Below, piece by piece: positions 1-6,439 of a DNA stretch of 6,854 nucleotides. Numbering within the stretch: position 1 is the stretch's first letter; each line of letters begins with the position of its first letter. Source of the stretch: Pseudomonadota bacterium (lineage in GTDB: Bacteria > Pseudomonadota > Alphaproteobacteria > Rhodospirillales > Casp-alpha2); contig JADFNT010000093.1 of assembly GCA_022563215.1 (NCBI GenBank), positions 1-6,854 on the forward strand, in the 5' to 3' direction. The translations under genes and the position numbers were made by a program. A model generated the notes under the pieces. The model was not told the DNA's origin and did no database searches. It saw nothing but the letters and a program-made list of their open reading frames with translations.

Positions 1-471
1 TTTTTCCTTTGCCGGCACTGATGTTCCATGGGACGCGGCTATTTCGGCCAAGGCTTTGTCGATCTCGGCCTCGCCGCCATCGCGCACTTTGCGTTCAAGC
101 CTGATGGTTGAAAAGTCGGTCGGCTTGATATCAGGCAAGATTTCGATGGCAATGGTATATTCCAGGTCGCCGCCGTCCTCGAACGAGGTGATCTCGATTT
201 CCGGCTGCATGGCCGGCCGAAGCCCTTTTTCGGCTAGGGCTTGTTGGGATGAATCGTTGACCGCGCGCTCCAGTATCTCGCCCATCACCGAAGGTCCGTA
301 TTTCTTGCGCAGCAGCGACACCGGAACCTTGCCGGGGCGGAAACCGGGCAATTGGGCGGTTCGCGCCAATTCCTTCAGGCGGTGGCTGATTTTATCCTCG
401 ATTTCCTTCGCCGGCAGGGCAACCTTGTATTCGCGGATCAAGCCCTCGGATTTTATTTCCGTAACCTGCAT
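1..471 (-). CDS. tig: Trigger factor, N-terminal part (cut by window edge)
   Basis: Ribosome-associated chaperone and peptidyl-prolyl isomerase that binds nascent chains at the exit tunnel in the cytoplasm. The minus strand reads 157 codons from ATG at 471 to the window edge without a stop. It begins MQVTEIKSEGLIREYKVALP and carries the ribosome-binding signature GFRPGKVP at about residues 44-51, followed by LLRKKYG, which is diagnostic of the family. The rest of the N-terminal domain (ILERAVND, then a PEIEI strand) and the beginning of the PPIase region (KVRDGGEAEIDKAL) follow. The remainder of the usual roughly 430-450 residues lies outside. The start is supported by AGGA at 477-480, six bases upstream. 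In many proteobacteria tig precedes clpP-clpX-lon, which would lie beyond the left edge; this is known context, not seen here. Transcription may begin in the leader at 472-612 or read through from the tRNA. Confidence 0.97.
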   Translation of the reverse strand, partial: MQVTEIKSEGLIREYKVALPAKEIEDKISHRLKELARTAQLPGFRPGKVPVSLLRKKYGPSVMGEILERAVNDSSQQALAEKGLRPAMQPEIEITSFEDGGDLEYTIAIEILPDIKPTDFSTIRLERKVRDGGEAEIDKALAEIAASHGTSVPAKEK

Positions 472-550
472 GAAATTCCTACCTGGGTGGGATCGGCCAA
501 GACCCGAAAAATCCGTCGGACCGGTGATCCTTGGTTTCGTTTATGAACGG

Positions 551-586
551 TTCAGTCGTTTATTCAGTCGTTTATATCGTATATCG
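551..586. repeat. Two short perfect tandem repeats in the tig leader
   Basis: A 12-bp unit TTCAGTCGTTTA occurs twice back to back (551-562 and 563-574). It is followed, with a two-base overlap, by a 7-bp unit TATATCG repeated twice (573-579 and 580-586). The stretch is much more AT-rich than its surroundings and lies between the tRNA and tig, about 80-115 bases upstream of the tig start. On the coding (minus) strand it reads as AT-rich CGATATA/AAACGACTGAA repeats, so it may be part of the tig promoter or an operator. No regulator is recognised. Confidence 0.7.
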
Positions 587-612
587 CAAGGGGTCCCATT
601 CGGACAAACATT

Positions 613-697
613 TGGTGCGGGCGGAGGGACTCGAACCCCCACGACTTGCGTCACAGGCACCTAAAGCCTGCGTGTCTACCAATTCCACCACGCCCGC
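613..697 (-). tRNA. tRNA-Leu (anticodon UAG)
   Basis: Leucine tRNA reading CUN codons. On the minus strand the acceptor stem GCGGGCG (697-691) pairs perfectly with CGCCCGC (623-617). This is followed by discriminator A at 616 and an encoded CCA at 615-613. The anticodon stem CAGGC/GCCTG encloses the 7-base loop TTTAGGT, giving anticodon TAG at 663-661. A long variable arm (class II, as in Leu and Ser tRNAs) follows, then the T arm with GGTTCGAGTCC. The D arm includes the conserved AATTGGTAGACACGC. Overall it closely resembles E. coli leuW. It lies between matA and tig, all on the same strand, with its own promoter-like sequence upstream. Confidence 0.97.
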
Positions 698-739
698 GAA
701 ACCTTGGTAAACCGCCACGTTTTCGATCGCGGGGGCGCA

Positions 740-767
740 ACTTTATACGATGAACCCCGGCTGTCAA
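740..767 (-). promoter_or_regulatory. Probable promoter of the tRNA-Leu gene
   Basis: On the minus strand a perfect -35 hexamer TTGACA (767-762) is followed after 16 bases by TAAAGT (745-740). An overlapping TATAAA occurs at 14-base spacing. Just downstream the sequence becomes very GC-rich (GCGCCCCCGCG), as in the discriminators of stringently controlled stable-RNA promoters. The predicted start near 733 gives a leader of about 35 nt before the mature tRNA. The -35 is clear; the exact -10 is not. Confidence 0.5.
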
Positions 768-834
768 TCGCGGCAGCGAAATTCCCCCATTGCCAAAAAT
801 CCAAAGGATCAAGGGGCGTCCCGGTGGGGCCGTC

Positions 835-2298
835 TCAGTTTTTCAGGAAGGACCGCATCCGGGAAGAAGCGTTGATCTTGCCGGTCGAGGTATAGGCCTC
901 GTGGTTGTCCTCGATCCGGGTTAGGTCATAAAGGTAGTTGATCATGATGCCGGCCGAATTCCCGAGGCCCCGTGGGGAACTGTCGGCTTTCCAGTTCAGG
1001 CTTTCCATGCTGGCGCCGTTGGAGAGGTGGAAATGCGCCACCGGTTCCAAGGCGCGTTTGTTCAGGCCCTTTTCATTGATCAGATAGCGGGCCGCCAAAC
1101 CCATCAGCGGCCCCCGAATGGCCTCGGATATTACTTGATCGTCCTGCCAATCGGGCATGGCCAGCAATGCCTTCAAAGACCCCTTGCCGCCCCCCTGCCG
1201 CCCGGCGGCGGCGCTCAGGGCCTTGCGGTCCCCGGCCGTCAACAACGCCGGGTCGCCTTCGGCCAGTTTTTTATCGAGCCAGGCCATGAAGCCGGGAACC
1301 GGCGACAAGGTGGCGAATGTTTTCAGCCCCTTGAATTCGGCGCTCAGGGTCGCGGCCACCCGTTTGATGAGAAAATTTCCGAAACTGATGCCGGCCAGTC
1401 CTTTTTGGGCGTTTGAGATCGAATAAAAGATCGCGGTGTCGGTTGTTCCGGGATCCTGGACCGGGGCGTTCTCGTCCAGCAACGCCTGGATGTTGTCGGC
1501 CAATCCGTTGACCAGCGCCACTTCGACGAAAATAAGCGGTTCGTGCGGCATCCGCGGATGGAAGTAGGCGAAGCACCGGCGGTCGGAATCGAGACGTTTT
1601 TTGAGGTCGTCCCATCCGTCGATGGCGTGGACGGCCTCATAGGCGATCAGTTTCTCAAGCAATGCGGCGGAAGCGTTGTCCCAGGTAATTTGCCTGAGCT
1701 CAAGAAAATCTACGTCGAACCAAGTCGTCAGCAGTGATTTCAAGTCCTGTTCCAGGCCCCGGATGGCCGAATCCCCGGATTTCAGGGCCAATAGATCGGC
1801 CCGCATGTCGACCAGGAATTTGACCCCGTCGGGCAACGCGTTGAATTGGGTCAGCAGCTTGATCCGGGGCGGTTCGAGCGTCTTTCTCAGCAACGCCTGG
1901 TAATCGCGCCGGGCGTTGTCGTCTCCGGCCCGGCCAAGGTCTTCGATGGCGGCGTCGACCTGCGCCGGGTCAACGTCGAACTCATGGGCCAGGACGCTGA
2001 GAAACCGCTCCCGCCCCGTTGCGTCCAGCGCCAGATAGACATGCCCCAAGGCCGCGGCCCGGGCCCGGGCCGAAACCTCGCCGCCCCGGGATTGCAGACA
2101 GTCCCGCATCTGTTGGCGAAGGGATTCCAGGTCGGCGTCGGGAAGGTCGGGCCGGGTACCGGCTTGGGTGGCGTCGTAAGACGAACCGGCGATGTTTTGC
2201 CAGGCGTTTTTCAGTTTGCGCAGCGTACGGTCCAGAAATCCGGTCTTCTCCGGTTCCGGCTCTGGGGACGGTTGGGTGGCTAGGGCTTGTGCGTTCAT
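835..2298 (-). CDS. matA: Malonyl-CoA decarboxylase
   Basis: Single-polypeptide, cytoplasmic malonyl-CoA decarboxylase that converts malonyl-CoA to acetyl-CoA and CO2. From ATG at 2298 it is 487 residues, close to the usual size of the MLYCD/MatA family. An N-terminal helical domain (about 50-190) is followed by the GNAT-like catalytic domain. Visible family motifs are FHPRMPHEPLIFVEVAL (246-262), SNAQKGLAGISFGNFLIKRV (295-314), LSPVPGF (331-337) and HFHLSNGASMESLNW (422-436). Ser332 and His424 fall where the catalytic Ser/His pair of the human enzyme is expected (inferred from spacing). The frame stays open upstream to a TTG at 2352, but that stretch lies partly in the repeat element and looks non-coding. 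The ATG start has only GGCGG directly abutting it as a ribosome site. No matB (malonyl-CoA synthetase) or malonate transporter is adjacent, so the gene is probably used to regulate or clear malonyl-CoA. Confidence 0.93.
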   Translation of the reverse strand: MNAQALATQPSPEPEPEKTGFLDRTLRKLKNAWQNIAGSSYDATQAGTRPDLPDADLESLRQQMRDCLQSRGGEVSARARAAALGHVYLALDATGRERFLSVLAHEFDVDPAQVDAAIEDLGRAGDDNARRDYQALLRKTLEPPRIKLLTQFNALPDGVKFLVDMRADLLALKSGDSAIRGLEQDLKSLLTTWFDVDFLELRQITWDNASAALLEKLIAYEAVHAIDGWDDLKKRLDSDRRCFAYFHPRMPHEPLIFVEVALVNGLADNIQALLDENAPVQDPGTTDTAIFYSISNAQKGLAGISFGNFLIKRVAATLSAEFKGLKTFATLSPVPGFMAWLDKKLAEGDPALLTAGDRKALSAAAGRQGGGKGSLKALLAMPDWQDDQVISEAIRGPLMGLAARYLINEKGLNKRALEPVAHFHLSNGASMESLNWKADSSPRGLGNSAGIMINYLYDLTRIEDNHEAYTSTGKINASSRMRSFLKN

Positions 2299-2337
2299 CC
2301 GCCAAACATCTGCCGGTAGAGGGGAAATTTCAAGGCT

Positions 2338-2602
2338 AATACCAAGAATCAATGATAAGGATTCATAGAGATCGTGTCCGCTTTTCGCCGGGCAGGAAGG
2401 AAGCCGCGGGCGATGTGGGGCATCGTCAAGGCTTCCTGACGCCCTCCGGGGATAAGCGGACGCGACCGGGACGGCGGCTTCCCATGGCTTTCGGACGTCG
2501 TTGCCCTCGTCTTGCGATGTCCCGCATCGCCGCGCCGGGCGCGCCTAGCCGAAAACCACGGGAAGCCGTCTCTATGGGTCCTTATCATTGATCCTTGGTA
2601 TT
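2338..2602. mobile_element. MITE-like structured element with 34-bp terminal inverted repeats
   Basis: The left end (2338-2371, beginning AATACCAAG) and the right end (2569-2602, ending CTTGGTATT) are inverted copies matching at 31 of 34 positions. Between them are two arms. Arm 1 (2376-2461) has outer stem GTCCGCTT/AAGCGGAC and inner stem AGGAAGCC/GGCTTCCT (2398-2405, 2430-2437), capped by CGATG/CATCG (2411-2425). Arm 2 (about 2475-2568) has CGGCTTCCC/GGGAAGCCG as outer stem, capped by GCGATG/CATCGC (2514-2530). The whole can fold as a three-way junction. It encodes no transposase; short ORFs through it are by-products of the symmetry. It fills the gap between nnr and matA and overlaps the last 18 bases of nnr. 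No clear target-site duplication is visible. It is either a non-autonomous transposon or a dispersed palindromic repeat family. Confidence 0.72.
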
Positions 2603-4069
2603 GGTGTCCGCCGTTGACCTTAATTGGCGCAGAATGCCGGGTAATTTCGCCGGCAAATCCTCGGCGATCAGGCCGGGCCCGATGTCCTCGGCCAAGGCGC
2701 CATGCAGCCACGTCGCCGCGGCGCCGGCATCGAACGGGTCCATCCCCTGCGCAATCAGCCCCAGCGCCATCCCCGCCAGCACGTCGCCCGAACCGGCGGT
2801 GGCCAGATCAGGGGTGCCGCTGGCATTGATCACCGCCCGGCCCTCTGGGTCGGCGATTACGGTGTCGGCGCCCTTGAGAAGCACCACCGCGCCGGTGAGC
2901 TTGGCGGCGGCGCGGGCCCGGGTCGGCTTGTCCCCATCGACGGAAAACAGACGCTTGAATTCGCCTTCATGGGGGGTCAGCAGGCAGGGGCCGGTGATGG
3001 ATTCGATAAGGGTTTTGGGGGCATCGGCGAAGACGCTCAGGCCATCGGCGTCGATGACCACCGCCTTCCCGGCATCGAGGGCGGCCAGGACCATTTGCGC
3101 CGTCGCCTCGGTAAGACCGGCCCCCGGCCCGATCAGGACGGCGTTCTTGCGGGGGTCGTCCAGCAGGTCCCGGAAAGCGGCCACGTCCTCGACCGCCTTG
3201 ATCAGGGTCCCCGGCTCTTCGACCGCGTAAACGGCAAAGGCTTCGGGCGGTGTGGCGATGGTCACCAGCCCGGCCCCCAGCCGCCGGGCGCTCAGGGCCG
3301 CCAGCCGGGCGGCGCCGGTCATCTCTGGCCCGCCACAGACGACGGCGTGACCGCGGCTGTATTTATGGCCGGCGGCGTCCGGCCACGGGAACCCCTGGAG
3401 CCACAAATCCGGGCCGTTCACATAGGTTCGCGGCTTGATGTCCTTGAGCACGCCATCGGGGATGCCGATGTCGGCGACGACAAGGCCACCGGTCAATTCC
3501 CGGCCAGGCATCAGGAAATGTCCGGGCTTGGGGCGGAAGAAGGTCACCGTCACGACGGCCTGGGGAGCGGCAGCCAAAATTTCCCCGCTATCGCCGTGAA
3601 CGCCGCTGGGGATATCGACGGCGACGCAATCGAGCTTCCGCAAGTTGAGGGCCTGGACAATCTCCAGGGCCGGACCTTCCAGCGGCCGGGTCAGGCCGGC
3701 CCCGAACAACGCATCGACGGCCAAAGGACGGTCATCGAGAATGCCGGGTTCCAGGGATTCGACCCCGCCTTGCCAGCGTTCGGCATTGACGGCCGCGTCG
3801 CCTTTCAGGTTTTCGGCTTTCCCCAACAGCGCCACGCGCACCGGCCAGCCATCGTCGGACAGCAACCGGGCAACGACGAATCCATCGCCGCCGTTGTTGC
3901 CGGGACCGGCGAGAATAACGACCGGACGGGGTTGCCATCTTTTTCGGATTTCACCGGCGATGGCGGTGCCGGCGGCCTCCATGAGGTCGAGCGACGCCAC
4001 CCCGCCGGCGACGGCGGCGGCGTCGGCCCGGTACATTTCCTCGACGCGCAACAGGACGTTGTCGGCCAT
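2585..4069 (-). CDS. nnr: Bifunctional NAD(P)HX epimerase / ADP-dependent NAD(P)HX dehydratase
   Basis: Metabolite-repair enzyme that restores damaged, hydrated NADH and NADPH. The N-terminal NnrE (YjeF-N) domain interconverts R and S epimers, and the C-terminal NnrD (ribokinase-like) domain dehydrates the S form using ADP. The 494 residues match the fused bacterial form. NnrE signatures are GPGNNGGDGF (55-64), DALFGAGL (119-126) and DIPSG (152-156). NnrD signatures are HKYSRGH (235-241), IGPGAG (313-318), LTPHEGEF (364-371), LLKGADTVI (397-405) and NASGTPDLATAGSGDVLAG (415-433), with Asp429 as the likely catalytic residue. The ATG at 4069 has GGAA at 4078-4075 as ribosome site, five bases upstream. 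The last five residues, NTKDQ, and the TGA stop lie exactly within the right inverted repeat of the 2338-2602 element, so the C-terminal tail is element-derived. The core domains are complete and function should be intact. Confidence 0.95.
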   Translation of the reverse strand: MADNVLLRVEEMYRADAAAVAGGVASLDLMEAAGTAIAGEIRKRWQPRPVVILAGPGNNGGDGFVVARLLSDDGWPVRVALLGKAENLKGDAAVNAERWQGGVESLEPGILDDRPLAVDALFGAGLTRPLEGPALEIVQALNLRKLDCVAVDIPSGVHGDSGEILAAAPQAVVTVTFFRPKPGHFLMPGRELTGGLVVADIGIPDGVLKDIKPRTYVNGPDLWLQGFPWPDAAGHKYSRGHAVVCGGPEMTGAARLAALSARRLGAGLVTIATPPEAFAVYAVEEPGTLIKAVEDVAAFRDLLDDPRKNAVLIGPGAGLTEATAQMVLAALDAGKAVVIDADGLSVFADAPKTLIESITGPCLLTPHEGEFKRLFSVDGDKPTRARAAAKLTGAVVLLKGADTVIADPEGRAVINASGTPDLATAGSGDVLAGMALGLIAQGMDPFDAGAAATWLHGALAEDIGPGLIAEDLPAKLPGILRQLRSTADTNTKDQ

Positions 4070-4106
4070 GGCGGTTCCGGTCTTACTTAAGCCCCACTCC
4101 GCTCCT

Positions 4107-4112
4107 ATTATA
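4107..4112 (-). promoter_or_regulatory. Candidate -10 box for nnr
   Basis: A perfect TATAAT on the minus strand (4112-4107) lies in the 123-bp gap between the porin stop and the nnr start. It would place transcription start near 4100 and give a leader of about 30 nt. The expected -35 position has only GTGGCG-like sequence, so the call rests on the -10 and its position. No convincing rho-independent terminator is seen after the porin, so read-through from the porin is also possible. Confidence 0.4.
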
Positions 4113-4192
4113 GAGCGCCGCTAATCGCGCGCCACTCATGGAGCGCAACCGGGCCGGAACCGCTTTCTTCGTTGGTTGATAAGCCCGTCGGG

Positions 4193-5344
4193 TTAAAAAT
4201 TGAACACGACGCCGGTGGAAACAATGAAGATATCGTCGAAATCGTCGTTGCCGGCCCGGTCCAGTTCGTGGTTGCGGACCAAAAACCACAGGTGGGAGCC
4301 GATCGGTTCCAGGTCCTGGACGATCCCGACGCCTAAGGAGGTGGCTTCATCACTGTTCTGGGAAAAATCGTCGTACTGACCGTAGGACACCCCGAAGTGG
4401 GTGTCGCCGATGCTGAACAGGCCGGCGGAATAACCGATCTTGCCCCAAAGGTAATGGGGGTCGTCCCGGCCGTTGATCTTCTGGCCCTTGATGGCGCCGG
4501 CAAGGGTGAAGCTGAGGCCGCTTTTGTGCTTGAGGGAGCCGGAACCGCCCCACAAAACCTCTTCTTCGGTCGACCGGGCGCTGACGTTGGCGAAATAGGC
4601 CCCGATCTCGAATTCGAAACCGCCCCATTCGCGGGCATACCCGAAACCCGCGTCCCAGACCCCGCCGGCCACGTAGGAGAGGCTGAGCCCGACACCGCCG
4701 ACTTCGGGGAAGTCGTAACGAATCCGGTCATCCTTGTCGATGCCGTCCACCTTGTCGATGACGTCGCTGATGGTGACGATGCGCCCGCCGGTGGTTCGGT
4801 TATAGAAATGAATACCGCCGGCCATATCGGCGGGGTTGTTGCCGACCGCCAGGTCCGAGCCGGACAGGTCGACCGCCACCCGGTCGGTTGACGCGGTATC
4901 GCCTTGCCCCAGGCTGACCTTCCCGTAGCGCCGGTGGGTTGCGGTGACCTCCTGGATGCGGATGCCCCAGGCGGTCTGTTGGGTGGATTCGGTGCCGATC
5001 AGGTTGACGTCGCCGGCGGCGTTTGAAAGCGGCACGTCCATCTCGATTTGGGCCCCGGCGGTGATGTCCTCGTTGAGGCGGCCCTCGGCGATCCAGCCGA
5101 GGCGGGTGTTTTCGACGCCGCCGTCGACATGGAACAGTTCGCTCCGGTTGCCGTCGTCGGCGTATAAGAACGCCCGCGTGACGATGCCGTAGATCATCAT
5201 CTGGTTCTTGTTGCCGCTGCTGAGGGTATCGTCGGCGGCCCGGCCTTCGCGAACAGGGGCAAGACTGACGAGGGCGAACATCGCCGCCGCGAGCATTAAG
5301 CGTGTTGAAAGGCGAAGTTCAAAGGGGATGGGGTATCCAGACAT
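4193..5344 (-). CDS. Outer-membrane porin under cobalamin riboswitch control
   Basis: Predicted general diffusion porin (Gram-negative porin superfamily), 383 residues. Residues 1-36 form a Sec signal peptide: basic RLSTR, hydrophobic LMLAAAMFALVSLAP, then probable cleavage at GRA|ADD. The mature protein of about 347 residues consists of alternating amphipathic strands and acidic loops and ends in GVVFNF, with the C-terminal Phe typical of BAM-assembled beta-barrels. The segment HRRYGKVSLGQGDT (137-150) is the strand-turn common in porins. A TonB box, plug domain and the length of a BtuB receptor (about 600 residues) are absent. The start is well supported: AGGAG (5357-5353) lies eight bases before the ATG. 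The only gene downstream of the B12 riboswitch, it is predicted to be repressed when cobalamin is plentiful. The substrate is unknown; passive uptake of cobalamin, its precursors or another nutrient needed in B12 shortage are possibilities, not shown. Confidence 0.9.
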   Translation of the reverse strand: MSGYPIPFELRLSTRLMLAAAMFALVSLAPVREGRAADDTLSSGNKNQMMIYGIVTRAFLYADDGNRSELFHVDGGVENTRLGWIAEGRLNEDITAGAQIEMDVPLSNAAGDVNLIGTESTQQTAWGIRIQEVTATHRRYGKVSLGQGDTASTDRVAVDLSGSDLAVGNNPADMAGGIHFYNRTTGGRIVTISDVIDKVDGIDKDDRIRYDFPEVGGVGLSLSYVAGGVWDAGFGYAREWGGFEFEIGAYFANVSARSTEEEVLWGGSGSLKHKSGLSFTLAGAIKGQKINGRDDPHYLWGKIGYSAGLFSIGDTHFGVSYGQYDDFSQNSDEATSLGVGIVQDLEPIGSHLWFLVRNHELDRAGNDDFDDIFIVSTGVVFNF

Positions 5345-5352
5345 GGCAATAA

Positions 5353-5387
5353 CTCCTAGCGGTTATGTTGACCAACATTCACCGCTA
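5353..5387 (-). promoter_or_regulatory. Hairpin overlapping the porin Shine-Dalgarno (riboswitch expression platform)
   Basis: On the minus strand TAGCGGT (5387-5381) pairs with ACCGCTA (5363-5357). The inner ATGTT and AACAT can pair around a GGTC loop, giving a long stem with a small internal bulge. Its 3' arm ends in the first base of AGGAG (5357-5353), the porin ribosome binding site. There is no T-run after the stem, so it looks like control of translation rather than a terminator. A competing small hairpin ACCG-TAG-CGGT (5391-5381) uses the same 5' arm and could be the alternative state. This is inferred from pairing only. Confidence 0.55.
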
Positions 5388-5441
5388 CGGTCATAGCCGC
5401 CACGCCGGAATCCCCCGTCCCGCGAGTATGCGATGCCGCCT

Positions 5442-5628
5442 GATGGCAGGTCTCCTGGCTTGCGGGTCTTGGTTTCCGGCCGCCTTCCCGGTTTCCCAGT
5501 GGCATGCGTGGCGCGGAAACTCACCGCCTACAGTTGCGGGGACAGCCACGGTTGGAGGCCCCCTCCGGGGTCGGCCTCTCCGTGTTCCCATTTAATCCCC
5601 AGGCTTTTTCGCCCTTTGGGGAACCATC
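5442..5628 (-). ncRNA. Cobalamin riboswitch (B12 aptamer)
   Basis: Adenosylcobalamin-sensing RNA in the 5' leader of the porin gene. All hallmark blocks occur in order on the minus strand. The closing stem GATGG (5628-5624) pairs with CCATC (5446-5442). TAAATGGGAA is at 5594-5585. GCTGTCCCCGCAACTGTA is at 5546-5529. GCCACTGGGAA is at 5503-5493. The B12 box AGCCAGGAGACCTGCC, essentially perfect, is at 5460-5445. Strong extra stems include the GC-rich GGCCGACCCCGGAGGGGGCC-type arm near 5555-5577. The aptamer ends 97 bases before the porin ATG, leaving room for an expression platform. In this family B12 binding normally lowers expression of the downstream gene; the direction here is inferred. 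Confidence 0.95.
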
Positions 5629-5635
5629 AAGGATC

Positions 5636-5641
5636 ATTATA
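5636..5641 (-). promoter_or_regulatory. -10 box of the riboswitch-porin transcript
   Basis: A perfect TATAAT on the minus strand (5641-5636) ends seven bases before the first base of the aptamer closing stem. Transcription would therefore start almost exactly at the aptamer. A second near-match GATAAT lies at 5649-5644. The region upstream (5642-5680) is AT-rich for this genome but contains no good -35 hexamer. No equally good promoter for the divergent nudF gene is seen in 5642-5773. Confidence 0.5.
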
Positions 5642-5773
5642 GAATTATCCGTTATTTTCCCCTATCCCTCTATTTGATCGGCAACGTCCGGCCGCGAGTG
5701 ACCATGGCCGACGCCGGGCTGGACAAACGTCGGCACATGGCCGACAAGGTTGACCAGGACCGGCCCCGAAATC

Positions 5774-6439
5774 ATGAGAACCGCCATGACATCCTCTCCG
5801 ACCCTGAGCAGAGACGACGTCGAAGTCGTCGAAAAAACAACCCCCTACGATGGTTATTTCACGCTCGATATCTACCGCTTGAAACACAAGCTTTTCGAGG
5901 GCGGCTGGAGCGGCGAGATGACCCGCGAGATCTTCGAACGCGGACACGCCGTCTCCGTATTGCCTTATGACCCGGTTCTCGACCACGTGGTGTTGATCGA
6001 GCAGTTCCGGCCCGGCGCCTATGCGGCGCTGGCTTCCGACTGGTTCGACGGAGAGGCCTCGCCGTGGCTTATCGAATGCGTCGCCGGCATCATCGAAAAA
6101 GGCGAAGAACCCGAAGACGTCGCCCGCAGGGAAACGCTGGAGGAAACCGGGTGCCGGCTCGGGGAAATCATCCCCGTCTGCCGCTACCTGTCATCGCCCG
6201 GCGGCACCTCGGAATCGGTGTTCGTTTTTTGCGGACAGGTCGACGCCTCGAACGCCGGCGGCATTCATGGGTTGACGGGCGAACACGAAAACATCCGTGT
6301 CTTCTCCATTCCCACCGAAGGAGCCTTTCAGTTACTGAACGACGGCCGCATCATCAACGCCATGACCGTTATCGCCCTTCAGTGGTTCACCGCAAACCAC
6401 GAGCGTGTCCGAGCCCTTTGGGGAGGCTTGGACGCTTGA
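5774..6439 (+). CDS. nudF: ADP-ribose pyrophosphatase (Nudix hydrolase)
   Basis: Cytoplasmic Nudix enzyme that hydrolyses ADP-ribose to AMP and ribose 5-phosphate. From ATG 5774 it has 221 residues (E. coli NudF has 209). A complete Nudix box, GIIEKGEEPEDVARRETLEETG plus C (105-127), contains the metal-binding glutamates of the REUXEEXGU core. NudF-type features are GYFTLDIYRLKHKLF (27-41), REIFERGHAVSVLPYDP (51-67), LIEQFRPGAY (74-83), SSPGGTSE (140-147), IHGLTGEHENIRV (164-176) and VIALQW (199-204). These match E. coli NudF block by block, including the E-F-E-R-G-H-A-like and S-P-G-G-T-S-E segments. The start is uncertain: 5774 gives the family's usual distance to DVE, but ATG 5786 has a better-spaced short ribosome site, and a TTG at 5750 is unlikely. 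It is divergent from the riboswitch-porin unit and followed by cysK after 52 bases, probably as an operon. Confidence 0.92.
   Translation: MRTAMTSSPTLSRDDVEVVEKTTPYDGYFTLDIYRLKHKLFEGGWSGEMTREIFERGHAVSVLPYDPVLDHVVLIEQFRPGAYAALASDWFDGEASPWLIECVAGIIEKGEEPEDVARRETLEETGCRLGEIIPVCRYLSSPGGTSESVFVFCGQVDASNAGGIHGLTGEHENIRVFSIPTEGAFQLLNDGRIINAMTVIALQWFTANHERVRALWGGLDA

Noticed and set aside
525..535. TGATCCTTGGT in the tig leader, identical to the tip of the element's right inverted repeat
   Set aside because: An 11-base match without the rest of the repeat can be chance; no partner end is nearby.
56..664. 202-codon plus-strand open frame over tig and the tRNA
   Set aside because: Antisense to tig and running through a tRNA gene; not plausible as coding.
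795..810. Possible rho-independent terminator after matA (GATCC-TTT-GGATT then T-run)
   Set aside because: The stem is only four to five base pairs including a wobble pair, too weak to call as a terminator.
2299..2352. Upstream TTG start for malonyl-CoA decarboxylase (18 extra residues)
   Set aside because: The extension has no ribosome site, begins inside the mobile repeat, and the family does not need it. ATG 2298 is preferred.
2352..2591. 79-codon plus-strand frame inside the repeat element, with a similar minus-strand frame ending in PYH
   Set aside because: Both frames arise from the inverted symmetry and the stop codons in the repeat ends. There is no recognisable domain and no ribosome site; it is rich in Arg and Pro.
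2702..4090. Long plus-strand open frame of 462 codons opposite nnr
   Set aside because: It lies fully antisense to a well-recognised enzyme, has low-complexity composition rich in Gly, Arg and Gln, and no domain. It is a frame shadow of GC-rich coding sequence.
5674..5970. 98-codon plus-strand frame in front of and overlapping nudF
   Set aside because: Arg-rich shadow in another frame of nudF. The repeated CATGGCCGAC at 5703 and 5736 in this gap is too short to support a function.
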